Shown: positions 35,393 to 47,265 of the stretch, piece after piece
Position numbering within the stretch: position 1 is the stretch's first letter
Layout: each line of letters opens with the position of its first letter
From: Ciborinia camelliae
Taxonomy: Eukaryota; Ascomycota; Leotiomycetes; Helotiales; Sclerotiniaceae
Assembly: GCA_025890175.1 (NCBI GenBank)
Contig: JANPYM010000007.1
Location: 186,001 to 250,000, forward strand
Reading direction: 5' to 3'
DNA: 64,000 bases
Notes under the pieces: generated by a model
The model's input: only the letters and a program-made list of their open reading frames with translations
Databases searched by the model: none
Told to the model about the DNA's origin: nothing
Translations under genes and position numbers: made by a program

Positions 35393-36787
35393 TCATTTGT
35401 TCAAGTCATCATATTCCTTTCCGAACATATTTCTGAAACTTCCTTTCGTCTGGTCACAAACCCCCTCCGATCTATTTCCCCAGCTCTTGAAAACGATCTT
35501 TTTGTCACATGCCATCTCTACCATGTACCCCCAGGCTACAAGTTCCAGATCTAAACCATTGAACATCTTTAATGAATGTTCTTCGCTACCCCACTGCCTC
35601 GAACCTTGAGAATTGTGTAGTGGATTAAGCTTAGGTGGCCAGCTTGCATGTATAAAAAATGGCCTCGGGATCTGCTCTCCTTTAGAGGTCATGTCTTCCA
35701 TAGGATCGGCTTGTAAAACTGCAGCACCATTCCCGGCCATACCAAGGGGCCGAGGTAATTGGGATACGGTGTAGAAACTACTTCCAATAACGAGGGCCGC
35801 CACTGAAAATGTTTCTTTGTCACCTTCGCCCGGGCCTCCTTGAGTCATGAGATGGTAATAATAGTCACTGTTGGCGTTGTAGTATGCTGCAAGCAATAAT
35901 GCCTTGCTTTGATATGCCTTATTAACTAGAATTTGCCCAGCTTCGATTGTAGGGCGGTTGTTGAGGATGGAACCTTCAAGATCAACTATTTTGTTGAGTT
36001 TCGGTGAAGGAGTTGGGCTCCAATAGTCTGGCCATAAAACAAGATGCTCAGAAGTGAAAGGCTTGGAAGTAAATAGTTCGTCGGGAGAATAGACAGGAAA
36101 GTTATCTGCGTCGAGAAATAGAACTGATTCAAAGGATGAGAATAGTATTGCGAAAGCCTTAAGTTGATATCCTGCAAATGAAAATGGCAGCTCATATTGA
36201 TCAACAATATCGGAGAGAACAAGGCATTTCGCATTCAATGACGGGAGAATCGTCTCGCACAGCAATGGCTCGTATTCATCCGGTGTAGCAAGAAAGACTT
36301 CAACGGGTAGATTTGATCCAGTGCGGCGAAGAAACTGTAGACTGACAATTAGCGGAGGGAAATAATCACCTCCGGCAGAAGTTACAATCCCCTGCGTCCC
36401 TTCCTTATACCCCAGTTTCGGAGGATTCCGCATGATTTGGTCAACAAACCAAGTATGAGATCGTCGCATCGTTTCGATATCTTTCCCATTCATAACTATA
36501 TGATCTCCTGCTCTTCTTTTCCCAACCTTCATCGAATGTGCTTTGCCATTAAGCTTTGGAGGGGGACACCTTGGTGCACCCGCGGCCAATAGCGGAGCAA
36601 ACGCAGCCCAAAAGGTACTTGGGGTAGCAGCAATCCATGATGAAGTTGACTTTCCAAATCCTAGAGATAGTGTTTGGCGGTCAAAAAACGAGTACTTATA
36701 CTCAAATCCAAGCCCCAAAAGCACGATAATTGTGATAGTGGAAAATATAACAATAAAATGTCGATTTGTGGGCATGGAGTTCGACAT
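35393..36787 (-). CDS. GT71 alpha-mannosyltransferase (MNN1/MNN2 family)
   Basis: Intronless, 464 aa; the ATG at 36787 gives MSNSMPTNRHFIVIFSTI. A type II topology is evident: a short N-tail, a transmembrane anchor at about 11-28 and a lumenal domain. The catalytic D226-A-D228 motif (VLFLDADNFPV) binds the nucleotide-sugar and metal. Family blocks flank it: GIVTSAGGDYFPPL, then LPFSFAGYQLKAFAI, then IEAGQILVNK and FFIHASWPPKLNP. GT71 enzymes add alpha-1,2 or alpha-1,3 mannose to N-glycan outer chains in the Golgi, with GDP-mannose as donor. Upstream in-frame codons exist without ATG. Divergent from the NACHT gene. Confidence 0.9.
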   Translation of the reverse strand: MSNSMPTNRHFIVIFSTITIIVLLGLGFEYKYSFFDRQTLSLGFGKSTSSWIAATPSTFWAAFAPLLAAGAPRCPPPKLNGKAHSMKVGKRRAGDHIVMNGKDIETMRRSHTWFVDQIMRNPPKLGYKEGTQGIVTSAGGDYFPPLIVSLQFLRRTGSNLPVEVFLATPDEYEPLLCETILPSLNAKCLVLSDIVDQYELPFSFAGYQLKAFAILFSSFESVLFLDADNFPVYSPDELFTSKPFTSEHLVLWPDYWSPTPSPKLNKIVDLEGSILNNRPTIEAGQILVNKAYQSKALLLAAYYNANSDYYYHLMTQGGPGEGDKETFSVAALVIGSSFYTVSQLPRPLGMAGNGAAVLQADPMEDMTSKGEQIPRPFFIHASWPPKLNPLHNSQGSRQWGSEEHSLKMFNGLDLELVAWGYMVEMACDKKIVFKSWGNRSEGVCDQTKGSFRNMFGKEYDDLNK

Positions 36788-37566
36788 GGCGACTACAGCT
36801 TGGAGCCGAAAAGAGAATAAGCGCAACAGATGTTAACAAAATACATTAGGTGATTACACATGAGGTTATACTATTCTCTATATACAAGCTTGCGAAGTTT
36901 ATATTGATCAATGTCACCTGTGGAGAAGTACATACGCGGCCATTGACCCCGTAATAATGGCAACTTACGTGTCCCCTCCATCTAGTGAAGGGATTATTGC
37001 GTTGCGGGAGTCGGGACTTCATTTATCTGTTCCTAGTATATAGATACCAGTGACCCGCATATATAAATCGAGAGGCTGAGAACTTTCTTGCCCTGCAATG
37101 TAAAGTTTGCAATTCGGAAGCAATGCAACGGAACTTCAATGTTTTCTCCAAATTATGTGGTCAAATAGAGTTTATGAAAGTTGGAGAGATGGTCCGTGCA
37201 TGGTATTGTATAATAGAGTTTAATTCGATGTGCGAGATTCAACCGATTGTTCATAACCTCAGGAAACATACAAATAAAATGGCGACGGTGATGTTGGTTG
37301 AAGCTAAACAACGATCTCAAGATTGTGCGACCCTACATTATTACTGGGAGGTTTCTTCGACCTGTCTGATAGCAAGGTCTATCTAACCGCAATGGGCCAC
37401 CATAGTCCTGCATAATTGGGGGCCAAACCAGCCTCACTGATGAACCCCACCACAACTTCGCAATGTCTTTTCTGAAGACATATATCGTTATCAGGTCTCA
37501 GAATCCCGCGAGTCTTTCACCAGGTTCTAACTAATCTCCAATCTTATTCTATTCTCATCAAAAACC
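36788..37566. other. divergent promoter region
   Basis: Shared upstream region of the mannosyltransferase and the NACHT gene. An 87-codon frame at 37123 is not supported by family resemblance. Confidence 0.5.
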
Positions 37567-40500
37567 ATGGGGTTCCGAGAGAAATTGAAGAATCGATTCA
37601 AGAGGCATGGACCAAACAAGGCTGGCCATCAAGCGGGTGCTGTTAACCCACCGATAAACTCCACTGTCGGCTCAACTTCTAGCTCCGCCAGTCAAGGGAA
37701 TCCAGCTACTAGCAGTGCAACTAGTATTACGAGCATTCAACCCTCGAAATCTCCCATGACTGCTGGGCAACCGCTTTCGACAACACCACCCGTTGATCCC
37801 AAGGAACTCTGGCTAAAGGCACTCCAGAACTTGAAGGCTAAAGAGCCAGAATTGGTGAGATATCTATGTTTTAGTATACAGAGTGTCGGATTCTGGTCGA
37901 ATGGGGTTTATCTAGAGGCCTTTTCCGTCGCCATTTATTCATTCAATGTGCTAAATGCCTAAGTGATTCCAGATCGAAAAGTACTCTAAAATTTTACTCC
38001 AAGATGCTACCTTGAACGTGTCAAACGGCTCCCCGATGCGCTTGAATTCTGATGTTTCAGCCCAAGCGACTTCAAATGAAATTCTGATAAAACTGGCGAA
38101 GGAGAGGCTGGATGATTTTACTATCCCGTCCAACAAGACAGATGATAAAGTCGAAAATGTGGTCAAAGTTGTGATCGCGGCAAAATCTTTTGTTGGAGCA
38201 GCTCTTGAGTCTGAGCCGCATGCAGCTTTGGCATGGGCTGGAGTCTCGATGTTTCTTCCCGTGAGCTGATTACTTTCATATATGTCGATGTGGAAACTGA
38301 TAGTGCACCGAGGGGTAAAATCGATACTGACTTTTGCCGAGCTTTTACTCAATCCAATTACAGAGAAAGAAGGTTGCCGAGATGGCCTCGAACAGATACC
38401 GTCTCTCATGCACAGATATGCCCTCATCGAGAATTCTATCTGGAACTCAAAGGCTACCGAGAAGGAACTCAAGACTGCTAAGTTCGATCTATGGGAAAAG
38501 ATGGTACACCTATACGAAGAAGTATTACTCTTTGAAGCAAGAGCAATTGTACACTTTTGTGGAAATGATATCGCACGGTACCTCAAGGATGCCTTGAAGT
38601 TGAATGATTGGAAGAACTCATTTGAGAAGATTGTCAAAATTGATCAGCAGTGTCGACTCTTGACAGAGGTGATTGATCGTGACTTGTACCGCAATGTGCT
38701 CGAAGAGCAAAATCAAAACACCGCATTGCTAATGCAAACTCTTAATTCCGTGGCACAGGAATTCAGAGAGCAGAGAGCCTGGCAGAGGACGAAAGATGAT
38801 CAAGAATGCCTGCAGTCTTTCCGAACAGGAAATCTTTATGAGCTACAGAAGGATAGGAACCCAAGTCGGATTCCAGGAACATGCAAATGGGCTCTGGAAC
38901 ATCGTTCGTTTATTGATTGGAAAGCTGGAAAGGGCTCAAATGTGCTCTGGGTATCAGGAGATCCTGGTTCTGGCAAATCTGTCCTATCAAAAGCCTTGAT
39001 TGAAGAAAGACTCGTTGCTACGGATTCCAATACAACCATTTGCTACTTCTTCTTCAAGGATATTTCTCCTGAGCAACGTAGCCCGACAAAAGCCCTTTCA
39101 GCCTTGTTGCACCAATTATTTTCTTCTCAGGAGCATCTAATGTCACATGCAAGGGATGACTGGGGGCGTAACAAGAATGAATTGCCGAACTTGGCTTCGA
39201 AAATGTGGGATATCCTGGAGCGCATAGCATCAGATTCGCAGACTGAAAATACGGTGTGTATCATTGACGCTCTTGACGAATGTGAAAGTTCCGGGAGGAA
39301 ATATATTATCGAGGGGCTCCAACGTCTTTACTCAGATACCAACACCGGTTACAAATCAGGTATACGCTTTCTTGTCACAAGTAGGCCTTACTACGATATT
39401 GAAATGGATTTCAAACATCTCACAGCTAAATTCCCGAGCATTCGTTTGGCTGGTGAAGAAGAGACCGAAATGATAAAGCAAGAAATCAACCTCGTGATTG
39501 ATGCCGAGGTAAAAGCCCTCGAGCTTCCTGAACATGTTGGCAACCATCTTTGTCAACGTCTGCAGTCTATTGAGCATCGGACATATCTGTGGTTACACCT
39601 TATCATGGAAACCATACGCTACCGCGCTAAAGCTAGTAAACAAGCTAAGATATTCGACAAAATTTTGGATTCCCCATTACCCGCCAACATTGATGAAGCG
39701 TAAGTGATATCTAGATATATAGTTTTTAACAAAATTTTGAAACAAATTAATGTTCTCGCTGCTCCTGGCATATTGGTCTTGCTGTAGCTAACTATAAATC
39801 CACTAGGTACGATGCGATTTTGAGCAAGAGTCCAGATCCGGAAGAAGCCACCAAGTTACTTCATATTGTGGTTGGTGCAAGCAGACCTTTGACGTTAGAA
39901 GAGCTCAACATTGCACTCAACATAAATGAATGTTATGACGGATCTCAATCTTTCGAGGATATTGAGCTTGAGGATCTCGAATCATTCCCCAAAAGAATTC
40001 GGAATCTTTGTGGTCTTTTTGTTTCCATTTCAGATTCACGAGTTTATCTTATTCATTTGACTGCGGAAGAATTTCTGATATCGAAGGACTCAAGTCTTCC
40101 GGCAACAGGCTGGAAACACAGCCTAGAACCATCCATCTCCCAGTCCGTGATGGCAGGGATCTGTGTTTCGTACCTCTATTTGAGTATGTTTTCGGAAGCT
40201 GAAACTCAATCCCAGTGCTTTATGACTTCCACCAGAGGCCAACAAAACATGCCTAACCAGCACCGGTTTGGATTTCTGGAATATGCAGCAGCTCACTGGA
40301 TGACGCATTATAAAAGTTCTGCTGGCAATATAGATTTACAAGCCATCATCGACCTCTGCTCTCCAACAATCCGCCGCGCTATCTGGTATCAAGCCTTTCT
40401 AATTCAACCTCCGAAGAAGTTTGCAGATGTTGCTTACTTGGTATCGGTAAAATTAAATGTTTATAATTGTGAAGAAACAAGTGCTATGTCGACACTTATG

Positions 40501-40937
40501 ATTGCATCGTCTCTTGGACTTCTTGATGTTGCTAAAACTATCTTGGCCACTCCACTATCAAAATCTGAAGTATGCAAATATTGGAACGATGAGACTGCAT
40601 TGAATTTTGCAATGTATATGGCAGACATTGAAATGGTACGATGAACATATCTTTGACTTCGGCTCTATCAACCCTCATGTGTTTCAAGGTCCGCACAGAC
40701 GGAATCAGATGACCATACAGTGCTAATATTTTGATTTTACTATAGGCTAAGCTATTAATATCTGCTGGCGCCAGCGGTGAGATCGGTGATGACGAGTCCG
40801 TAGAGGACATCACTTTATTAGTAAAATCAGCTTGGATGGATCAATTGTCGGAATTGACCAAAAAGGCAGGGCTGGGCAAAAGCAGGGCTGGGCAACGCGC
40901 CCTAAAAGTTAAGGGGGCAGATACTGCATGGGACTAG
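37567..40937 (+). CDS. NACHT NTPase (NLR-like STAND protein), C-terminus replaced
   Basis: Five exons: 37567-37854, 37973-38260, 38342-39699, 39807-40635 and 40746-40937; 984 aa. A Ser/Thr-rich N-tail (1-80) precedes an N-terminal NACHT_N domain (about 82-300; ALAWAGVSMFLPLLLNP forms across intron 2). The NACHT core has Walker A GDPGSGKS (398-405), Walker B CIIDALDE (D501, D504, E505) and the sensor-like FLVTSRPYYDIE. A winged-helix-like region and one ankyrin-like unit (AKLLISAGAS) follow. Such proteins mediate fungal non-self recognition and programmed cell death, with repeats as sensor. Here no repeat array remains: after about residue 960 the frame enters an hAT-type terminal repeat and stops. 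Intron 2 has a CGAG acceptor but a good TACTGAC branch site. Confidence 0.83.
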
Positions 40938-41000
40938 TAAGCAAGTTAAGCTTTATAAAGTGACATGGGGTATGCTACCATGCCCTGGGTATGGCATGGC
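40867..41000. mobile_element. hAT-type MITE fragment (left terminus, duplicated)
   Basis: CAGGGCTGGGCAA occurs twice, 16 bp apart (from 40867 and 40883). It is followed by sequence resembling the intact element at 47266 (shared ATACTGC then GGG). A hairpin CCATGCC-8 nt-GGCATGG follows near 40978. No matching right terminus found. It overlaps the end of the NACHT coding region. Confidence 0.55.
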
Positions 41001-41443
41001 TCAGTGATAGCATGTTCCATTTTAGTCTTTCAACGTATTTCTGGGGCAGTGTAGAAACTCATATCTTTTGGCCCAACGCAAGCTTTTTCATATATGGAGT
41101 TGTTTATGGGGATTTGAATCCAACTAATTTACACACAACTTTATGATTACATATTGTATCGAACTGAGATGCTCAATTAAATAGGTCATCGGAGGTAGCT
41201 GGTTTTCCGGATTTACTTTCATGTGATTGCACTAGTTGTCTAGCAGGGTTATCTTTCCAGCGTAGATAATGAGAAAGATGAGGATGACAAAAAGGGCAAG
41301 CCTTGCGGTTATAAGATTGAAGACTAACCCTGCAGGGGACTACGTTTCATTTGGGACCTTAGACAATAGGAAGGTCAGAGGTTCAGGTAAAGATCGAGGA
41401 TGTTCTTTGAGAACCCGTGGTAACATTATAAATTACAACTATA
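41001..41443. other. intergenic, convergent
   Basis: No gene recognised. A weak frame at 41269-41457 overlaps the 3' end of the opposite gene. Confidence 0.4.
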
Positions 41444-42178
41444 TCACTTGGTTGTAACAATCTTCAGATGAAGTACAACACCATATCCCCTTTGCGTCTC
41501 CAAAAGTCCGAAGCTATTCTCATATTCAAATACGACTTCCTCCGCCTTCACATCCATCAAGACCTTATCTGTCGGCTCCGAAACAGCTGAACTAGCCTTC
41601 ACATCCTCGTTCTTTGAGCTCGATTTCCTTCTCCAGAACCTGCTACTACTTCCTCTCTGACTAACGACCGCGGGATTGGGCCTGGAAGGTAGTTCACGAA
41701 ACGGTTTTAAAGCACCCGCCAATCGTTCCGCCATATCCTCATCTTCCCAGAACCATACTCCACCATTAAGACCCTCTTTATCTCCCACCTGCACAAATGC
41801 ATCGTATCCACTTTTATCTTCCCCTTGGAAATCGAGCGGCTCGGCCTTTTCGTTCGCAAGACATTGCGCCGGGATCAAAATCAGTGTGCCTTTTCTTAAA
41901 CCCGTGTTCGCAAACTCGGATAGGTAAATTTGGATGCGATTGCTAAGGAGAGAGAGAATTTTATGTTCTTGCGCATGCGCGGCGAGGGACTTTTGGGTTT
42001 CGAGCGAAGTGAATTGGGTGCTTATGTGGTTGAGTTGGGATTGAATTTGAGAGCCATATGATGTGGATTTCGAGGGTTCTGGTATCCTAGATGCAGAAGA
42101 ATGTGACGATAGGGAATCGAGGTATGATGGAGGAGCTGGTCCATCGTTGTTCTCGTAGGTGGGAAGTTTGGAATCCAT
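41444..42178 (-). CDS. uncharacterised fungal protein, 244 aa
   Basis: Intronless. The ATG at 42178 (ACAAAATGG, good context) is preferred over one five codons upstream with poor context. The N-terminus is Ser/Pro-rich (PTYENNDGPAPPSYLDSL; a PPxY-like PPSY motif). A coiled helical part follows (QIQSQLNHISTQFTSLETQ, to about 95), then a compact beta-rich segment (GTLILIPAQCL, then YDAFVQVGDKEGLNGGVWFW). A basic Ser-rich insert (SSSRFWRRKSSSK) precedes the end FEYENSFGLLETQ. No signal peptide or membrane segment. I recognise no named domain; the PPxY-like motif and coil suggest an adaptor, which is speculative. Confidence 0.7.
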   Translation of the reverse strand: MDSKLPTYENNDGPAPPSYLDSLSSHSSASRIPEPSKSTSYGSQIQSQLNHISTQFTSLETQKSLAAHAQEHKILSLLSNRIQIYLSEFANTGLRKGTLILIPAQCLANEKAEPLDFQGEDKSGYDAFVQVGDKEGLNGGVWFWEDEDMAERLAGALKPFRELPSRPNPAVVSQRGSSSRFWRRKSSSKNEDVKASSAVSEPTDKVLMDVKAEEVVFEYENSFGLLETQRGYGVVLHLKIVTTK

Positions 42179-43794
42179 TTTGTGTGATCGCATAGGTGTG
42201 AACTGTTTGGGGTGACGAATATTTGTATAAGAGCGAGCAAGGTATTTGATTTCGCTTTGCAAAGTATTTGTGCGTGAACGTAATGATATGGTGATCGAAG
42301 TCCTTAGTCTTTGGCAATACAGTTCTCGGACCCCCTCATCGCTTCTAGACTATAAAAGTAGTGCCAGTCCGGTAGTAGAATTAAGTGGGCCAATAGTCAC
42401 GAGGCCGGAGTCATGAGCTTTCTATTATTCAATAAAATTTGGCGACTCTGTGTGAATATTCATGTTTTTGATATCCAATGATTCAAATAAATTTTGTAAT
42501 ATTCAATAAATCAAGGGATTTGAGGTCTCACAGATTGCTTGTTCGCCTTTTAGATCAGTGACGAGGCTGTGTAACCCGTGTAACAAAACATGTGTTATTT
42601 AGCTGCCTAATGTGCATATTGAAAAGGTAAAACATACGGGAATGAGATAGACATTTAACGTTTGTCTGCCTCGTCTGCCTCTGTCAAGGATCTTAGACAT
42701 TTTAGTATGATTCCATAGGTGAGATATGATGATGGCTGTGTGGAGCTGCAATGGTCAGGTGATAGTTTCTAGAATCTCGCTAGAAGATCCGGGGGTGGAG
42801 ATCATCAGTTTAGGGGCTTGTCTAGGGGCTGAAATAAGCCGTGTCTCTACCACTTTCCCGATTGCGCAAACTCTTCAAACACTTCAACTACCAACAAAAT
42901 CCATAGATACTCTCATATTCAGAAAATTGACGTAAATAGTTCCAGAATCGTTTCATTCCCAATGACCGATTCCAAAGAATAACGCAATGCTCGAAGTTTA
43001 CGATCGGTCAGAAATACGATTTCTTACTCTACACGGCCGAAATGACGGCAGTGCATCAATATCACCATTGGATGAAAGAATTGCGCCCTTCACACTACTG
43101 GCTTGGACCAGGCTTCCCCTCTTTGAAAACAAAGTCTGACACCGAGATCCTGTACCAAAGATTGCCCGTCTTTCAAGCCATCTGACATGCTGACGCAACA
43201 TTTCTGATTGTTTTGAGATATAATTCCTCAGCAAGGTTGTTTGCCTTGCCCCAAACATGTGTTATGGGTGACAGCTCTCTCAGCCTCGCCAGCAAACATG
43301 AATATATAATAGGTAACACATTTGCCCAATTTCTTTTCCACGGCAGTTCAATATAATTTCATGATCATCAATTGCGGGGTAGGAACGTTTCATAGCGCCA
43401 AGATACTCGCCATTTAAACTTTATCTCTTCTAGTGAAGCTTTAGTGAAATCAGGTGACCTATCATACCCCAGGTTTGAATCTCATCACGGTCTAGATCGC
43501 CACTTCAAAATTATACGTTTACACTGGTATGCATTTATCTTTCTAATCCTTTTTTTTATTGGTCATGGGTTGTCATTGGATACCGGGAGTTGCCCTCCAA
43601 AGGTCTGAGAGTACTCTGGTAGCACTAGAAACCCCCCATCTAGTTCAAATTCACTTCACTACTGTTGATAATCCGTGGAGTAGGCACATTCACGCACCTA
43701 GCGCATGATTAACACATCATAAAAGGGTACCCTTCGAAAGTCTATAAAGTCTCCCGATATCCCCAGAGTTCGTATTTGAATTCTTTAAGCAAAC
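42179..43794. other. divergent promoter region / spacer
   Basis: 1.6 kb between the unknown gene and flotillin. An 86-codon frame (42998-43258, minus) has no recognisable product. No RNA gene seen. Confidence 0.45.
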
Positions 43795-46037
43795 ATGTTT
43801 TATCAAATCGCCCGCCCCAACGAGGTTCGAAATTATTACCAACACCCTTTGAGATATATGACTAACTTCTTTTAGTACCTCGCCATTACTGGCGCGAAGA
43901 TCGCGACAGTCAAAATCTGCAAGAGTTCTTTTGTTTGGCCTTTCCAAAAGGTGCGCTCTTATCACTCTTGCGCCATATGACACTGCTGACGTATTACAGG
44001 TTCAACGATTTAGCATTCAACCTCGGGACTATGAGTTATCACTCCAGGCTATGACAAAGGAGAAACTCCAACTAAATATTCCTGTTGTATTCACCATCGG
44101 TCCCGATGTCAACCGAAGAGGCGATAATGCCAATGCTGCCAAACGAAGAAGTAATAATTCCGGCGTGGCCGACCCAAACCGAGAGAACGAGACAGAAGAT
44201 GGGGGCGATGCTCTCATGAAATTCTCCATGTTGTTGGCTGAAGGTGAAGCAAAAGGTGCGGAATCGGATCATCTCAGAAAGATCGTTGTCGGTATCATCG
44301 AGGGTGAAACCCGTGTTCTCGTCAGTTCAATGTCCATTGAAAAAATCTTCACAGAGAGAGAATCGTTCAAGAAGGACATCTTCAAGAATATTCAAGCCGA
44401 GTTGGGCCAATTTGGTCTCAGAATCTATAACGCCAACGTCAAGGAACTTAAGGATGCCCCAGGTTCAAATTACTTCCAATCTCTCAGCAAAAAAGCTCAC
44501 GAGGGTGCTTTCAATCAAGCCCGTATCGATGTAGCGGAAGCTCAGCGTTTGGGTACCGTTGGAGAAGCTCAACGCAAGGGAGAACAGGACCGAGAGCTCG
44601 CCAAGGTTCAAGCCGAGACCGCTGTTCAAAAGACAGAACGTGATAGCGAAAAGGCTAGAGCAGAAGCTACACTTGCAACCCGCAAAACAACCTACAACCG
44701 TGACGTCAACGTTGCTCAAATCGGTAAGTAATTAATCAGTTTTTAGTGTTTCAGGTTTCGATACATTCCTAATCCCGTGCCTTAAGATATATGCAAGACC
44801 ATTGAGAGTCTAGCACTCGAATATCCTGATGTTAGGAGCTTACCTCAAGACATTCCTGAGCTTGTTAAGAAAGTAGTACTTTAAGACTCTGAGGTTATGA
44901 ACAAATTCAAACTTCAAGAAATTTATTTTCAGATCATGCAGAAGGAAAAAGAAATTGAGGCTTTGCGCGAGAGACTGAATGTCCTTAAGATGGAATAAAC
45001 TGACAACATTGAACGTTTAAGAGGCCACACGTGCCACCGAAGTTCGCGACGAAGAACTCCGCAGAGATGTCGAAGTCAAGCGCGCCCAAACGGAACTTGA
45101 GCGTCTCCGTGCCTCCGACGTCGTCAAGGCTACTATTCTTCGCGAGGCTAAGCAGCAAGCTGCTGATGCCAAGAATTATGAGGAACAGGCCCGCTCAAAT
45201 GCCGAATTCTATAGCCAGCAAAAGCTCGCGGATGCCAGAGCCAATAGTGAGCAAAAGGCTGCGGATGCTAAAGTCTATTCCGACAGACAGGCGGCAGATG
45301 CAAGAGCTAATGCTGAGAAAAAGGCTGCTGATGCCAAGGTCTATACCGAGAAGCAGGCAGCGGATGCAAGGGCCAATACGGAACAAAAGGCAGCAGATGC
45401 TAAGGTCTACAGTGAGCAAAAGGCAGCTGATGCTAAGGCTTACAAGGAGAAGGCCCGCGCAGACTTTGAATTTTACAGCGAGCAAAAGGCTGCTGAAGCC
45501 AGGGCTTATAGGATGAAAATCGAAGCCGAGGCTAAATTTATTGTTGAATCAAAGGAAGCTGAAGCTGCCCTTTTAAGACAACAAAAGGAGGCAGCGGGTA
45601 TGAGTGCCATGGCTGTGGCATACGCTGATATGAGCAAGGCCATGGGTGGTCCACATGGCCTCATGCAATACCTCATGATCGAGCGCGGTACCTACACCGA
45701 TCTTGCCAAGGCCAACGCCGATGCCGTCCGCGGTTTGAACCCCAAGATGACCATCTGGAACACCGGGGCTCAGGCTGGTGGTGAGGGGTCTGCAAGCGCT
45801 GCTTCTGGAGAGGGTCAGCCCATTGGTATGGGTGGTATGGATAGTATTAGAAATATGTATCAGATGCTTCCGCCGCTCATGTCGACAATCCATGATCAGA
45901 CGGGTATGACGTTGCCAGAGTGGCAGTATGGCCGCTTGGGTCCTGTGCCTGGAGAGGAGCAGCAGAATGGTGCACAGGTTGCCAAGGTTAATGGGAAGAC
46001 CAATGCTGTCAATGGTAATACTAGTGATCATGCATAA
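43795..46037 (+). CDS. flotillin-like SPFH/Band 7 protein
   Basis: Exons 43795-43824, 43876-43950, 44000-44723 and 45022-46037; 614 aa. The opening MFYQIARPNEYLAITG, then VWPFQKVQRFSI and QAMTKEKLQLNIPVVFTIGP, is typical of fungal flotillins. The SPFH domain (to about 190) is followed by a long Ala/Glu/Lys coiled coil with internal near-repeats (KAADAKVY, QAADARAN) at about 320-430. The C-terminus is Gly-rich, ending VNGNTSDHA. Flotillins scaffold lipid-ordered plasma-membrane domains by oligomerising; in fungi they cluster at tips and septa. There is an extra Asn/Arg/Glu-rich loop (about 100-120) inside the SPFH domain. The last intron is 298 bp, about five times the usual length, and contains coding-like sequence (see findings). 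The exon 1 donor (GTTCGA) is non-consensus. Confidence 0.9.
44787..44998 (+). other. possible alternative terminal exons inside flotillin intron
   Basis: 44787-44872 and 44933-44998 read as one spliced open frame. It is in phase with flotillin exon 3 (phase-1 G plus AT) and ends in TAA. The segments end LPQDIPELVKK and continue IMQKEKEIEALRERLNV. Splice signals: acceptor CCTTAAG with a CTAAT branch, donor GTAGTA, acceptor TTTTCAG. Confidence 0.4.
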
Positions 46038-46068
46038 AGGTATTGATGGGACCCATGGGGGCGACGAC

Positions 46069-46200
46069 ATGGGGATCATGATATGGGGATCACGGCATGG
46101 GGATCACGGCATGGGAATCACGGCATGGGGATCACGGCATGGGGATCACGGCATGGGAATCACGGCATGGGGTCCACGACATGGGGATCACGACATGGGG
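46069..46200. repeat. 14-bp minisatellite in flotillin 3' flank
   Basis: About nine copies of ATGGGGATCACGGC, with AAT for GAT and GAC for GGC variants, starting about 30 bp after the flotillin stop. Confidence 0.95.
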
Positions 46201-47257
46201 AAGCCAAGGGAGGGAAGCCGAAATGGGAAAGGAGGAACGGGGAGGCGCGTACTGGGTGCGCCGGAGTTTTAAATATCTACCACCATTACTTTCTTTTCTC
46301 TCATTATTTAATATCGGGGATCTAGGAAAGCTTTCTTTATTATCAGGAGTTCATGGAAAGGGGTCGGGGGAATCTGTCTATTTTACTCTTTGTTTCATTT
46401 CTACGGGGTCTATGGAGTTTGAGTAAGGAGGCAGAATCTAATATTGATTTTTTTGATTCTTTAACTGGTCGACTGACTATCTGCTCATTCATTAATCGGT
46501 ACAATTCCGTTAATCGGTGGGTGGTGATTTGAATGGATATCCGCCCGGAATGGGCACGAAATGGACTATATTAGGTATATAGTCAAATGTATAATTTTTA
46601 TATTGAATATTGGGAAATGTGGTGATTGTTTTTTGTGAAGATAGTTTGATATTGGAGTGTCCGTGAATCAAGTATTGGAGCTAACCTCAAGGTAAGGTTA
46701 TCATAGATTTTCTATTTTCCACAAACTGGCGTCTTTTTTGGGCAACACGATTTAAGCGGTGGCTGCTTGTTTCAGACTTGAGATGGAGACGTGTAAACAT
46801 TTGCAGTAAATTTTTGGACCGTAAGTCGATATTTTTCCCAGGACTTTTGCTCCACAAGGAGACGGTCATGGAAATGGCTGCTTGGAAGGGGTGTCTGTCG
46901 CTTCAAGTTTATTGAACTTATTATATTGTTGTAGTGACTATCGAGCTAGTGTATGTAGAACTATTTTGTAACAAAGTTGATGACTCAGTCTCAGAACCCT
47001 TCTCCATGCAATGAAACCGTTACGAGTGGCGAGACATTCTACAAGTGAATACAAAGGCTCAAGACCAACTTTTTTCACAACTATAACATATCTTCAGCGA
47101 GTCTTTCCATCCCATGCTGAAGTAAACTGAACCTCTTTTTTGGTTCTATAAACGATGCTGTCTAGTTCCGAGACTCGTATTCAATGTTCAAGTTGCATTT
47201 CACTTCGCAGCTTAGAAAATCTTCCAATTTGATACAATACAACATCAAAGTTATATT
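46201..47257. other. intergenic
   Basis: No gene recognised; AT-rich. Confidence 0.5.
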
Positions 47258-47265
47258 TGAGGAAG

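Noticed and set aside
45031..45516. 161-codon Arg/Met/Pro-rich frame
   Set aside because: Out-of-frame shadow of the repetitive flotillin coiled-coil exon.
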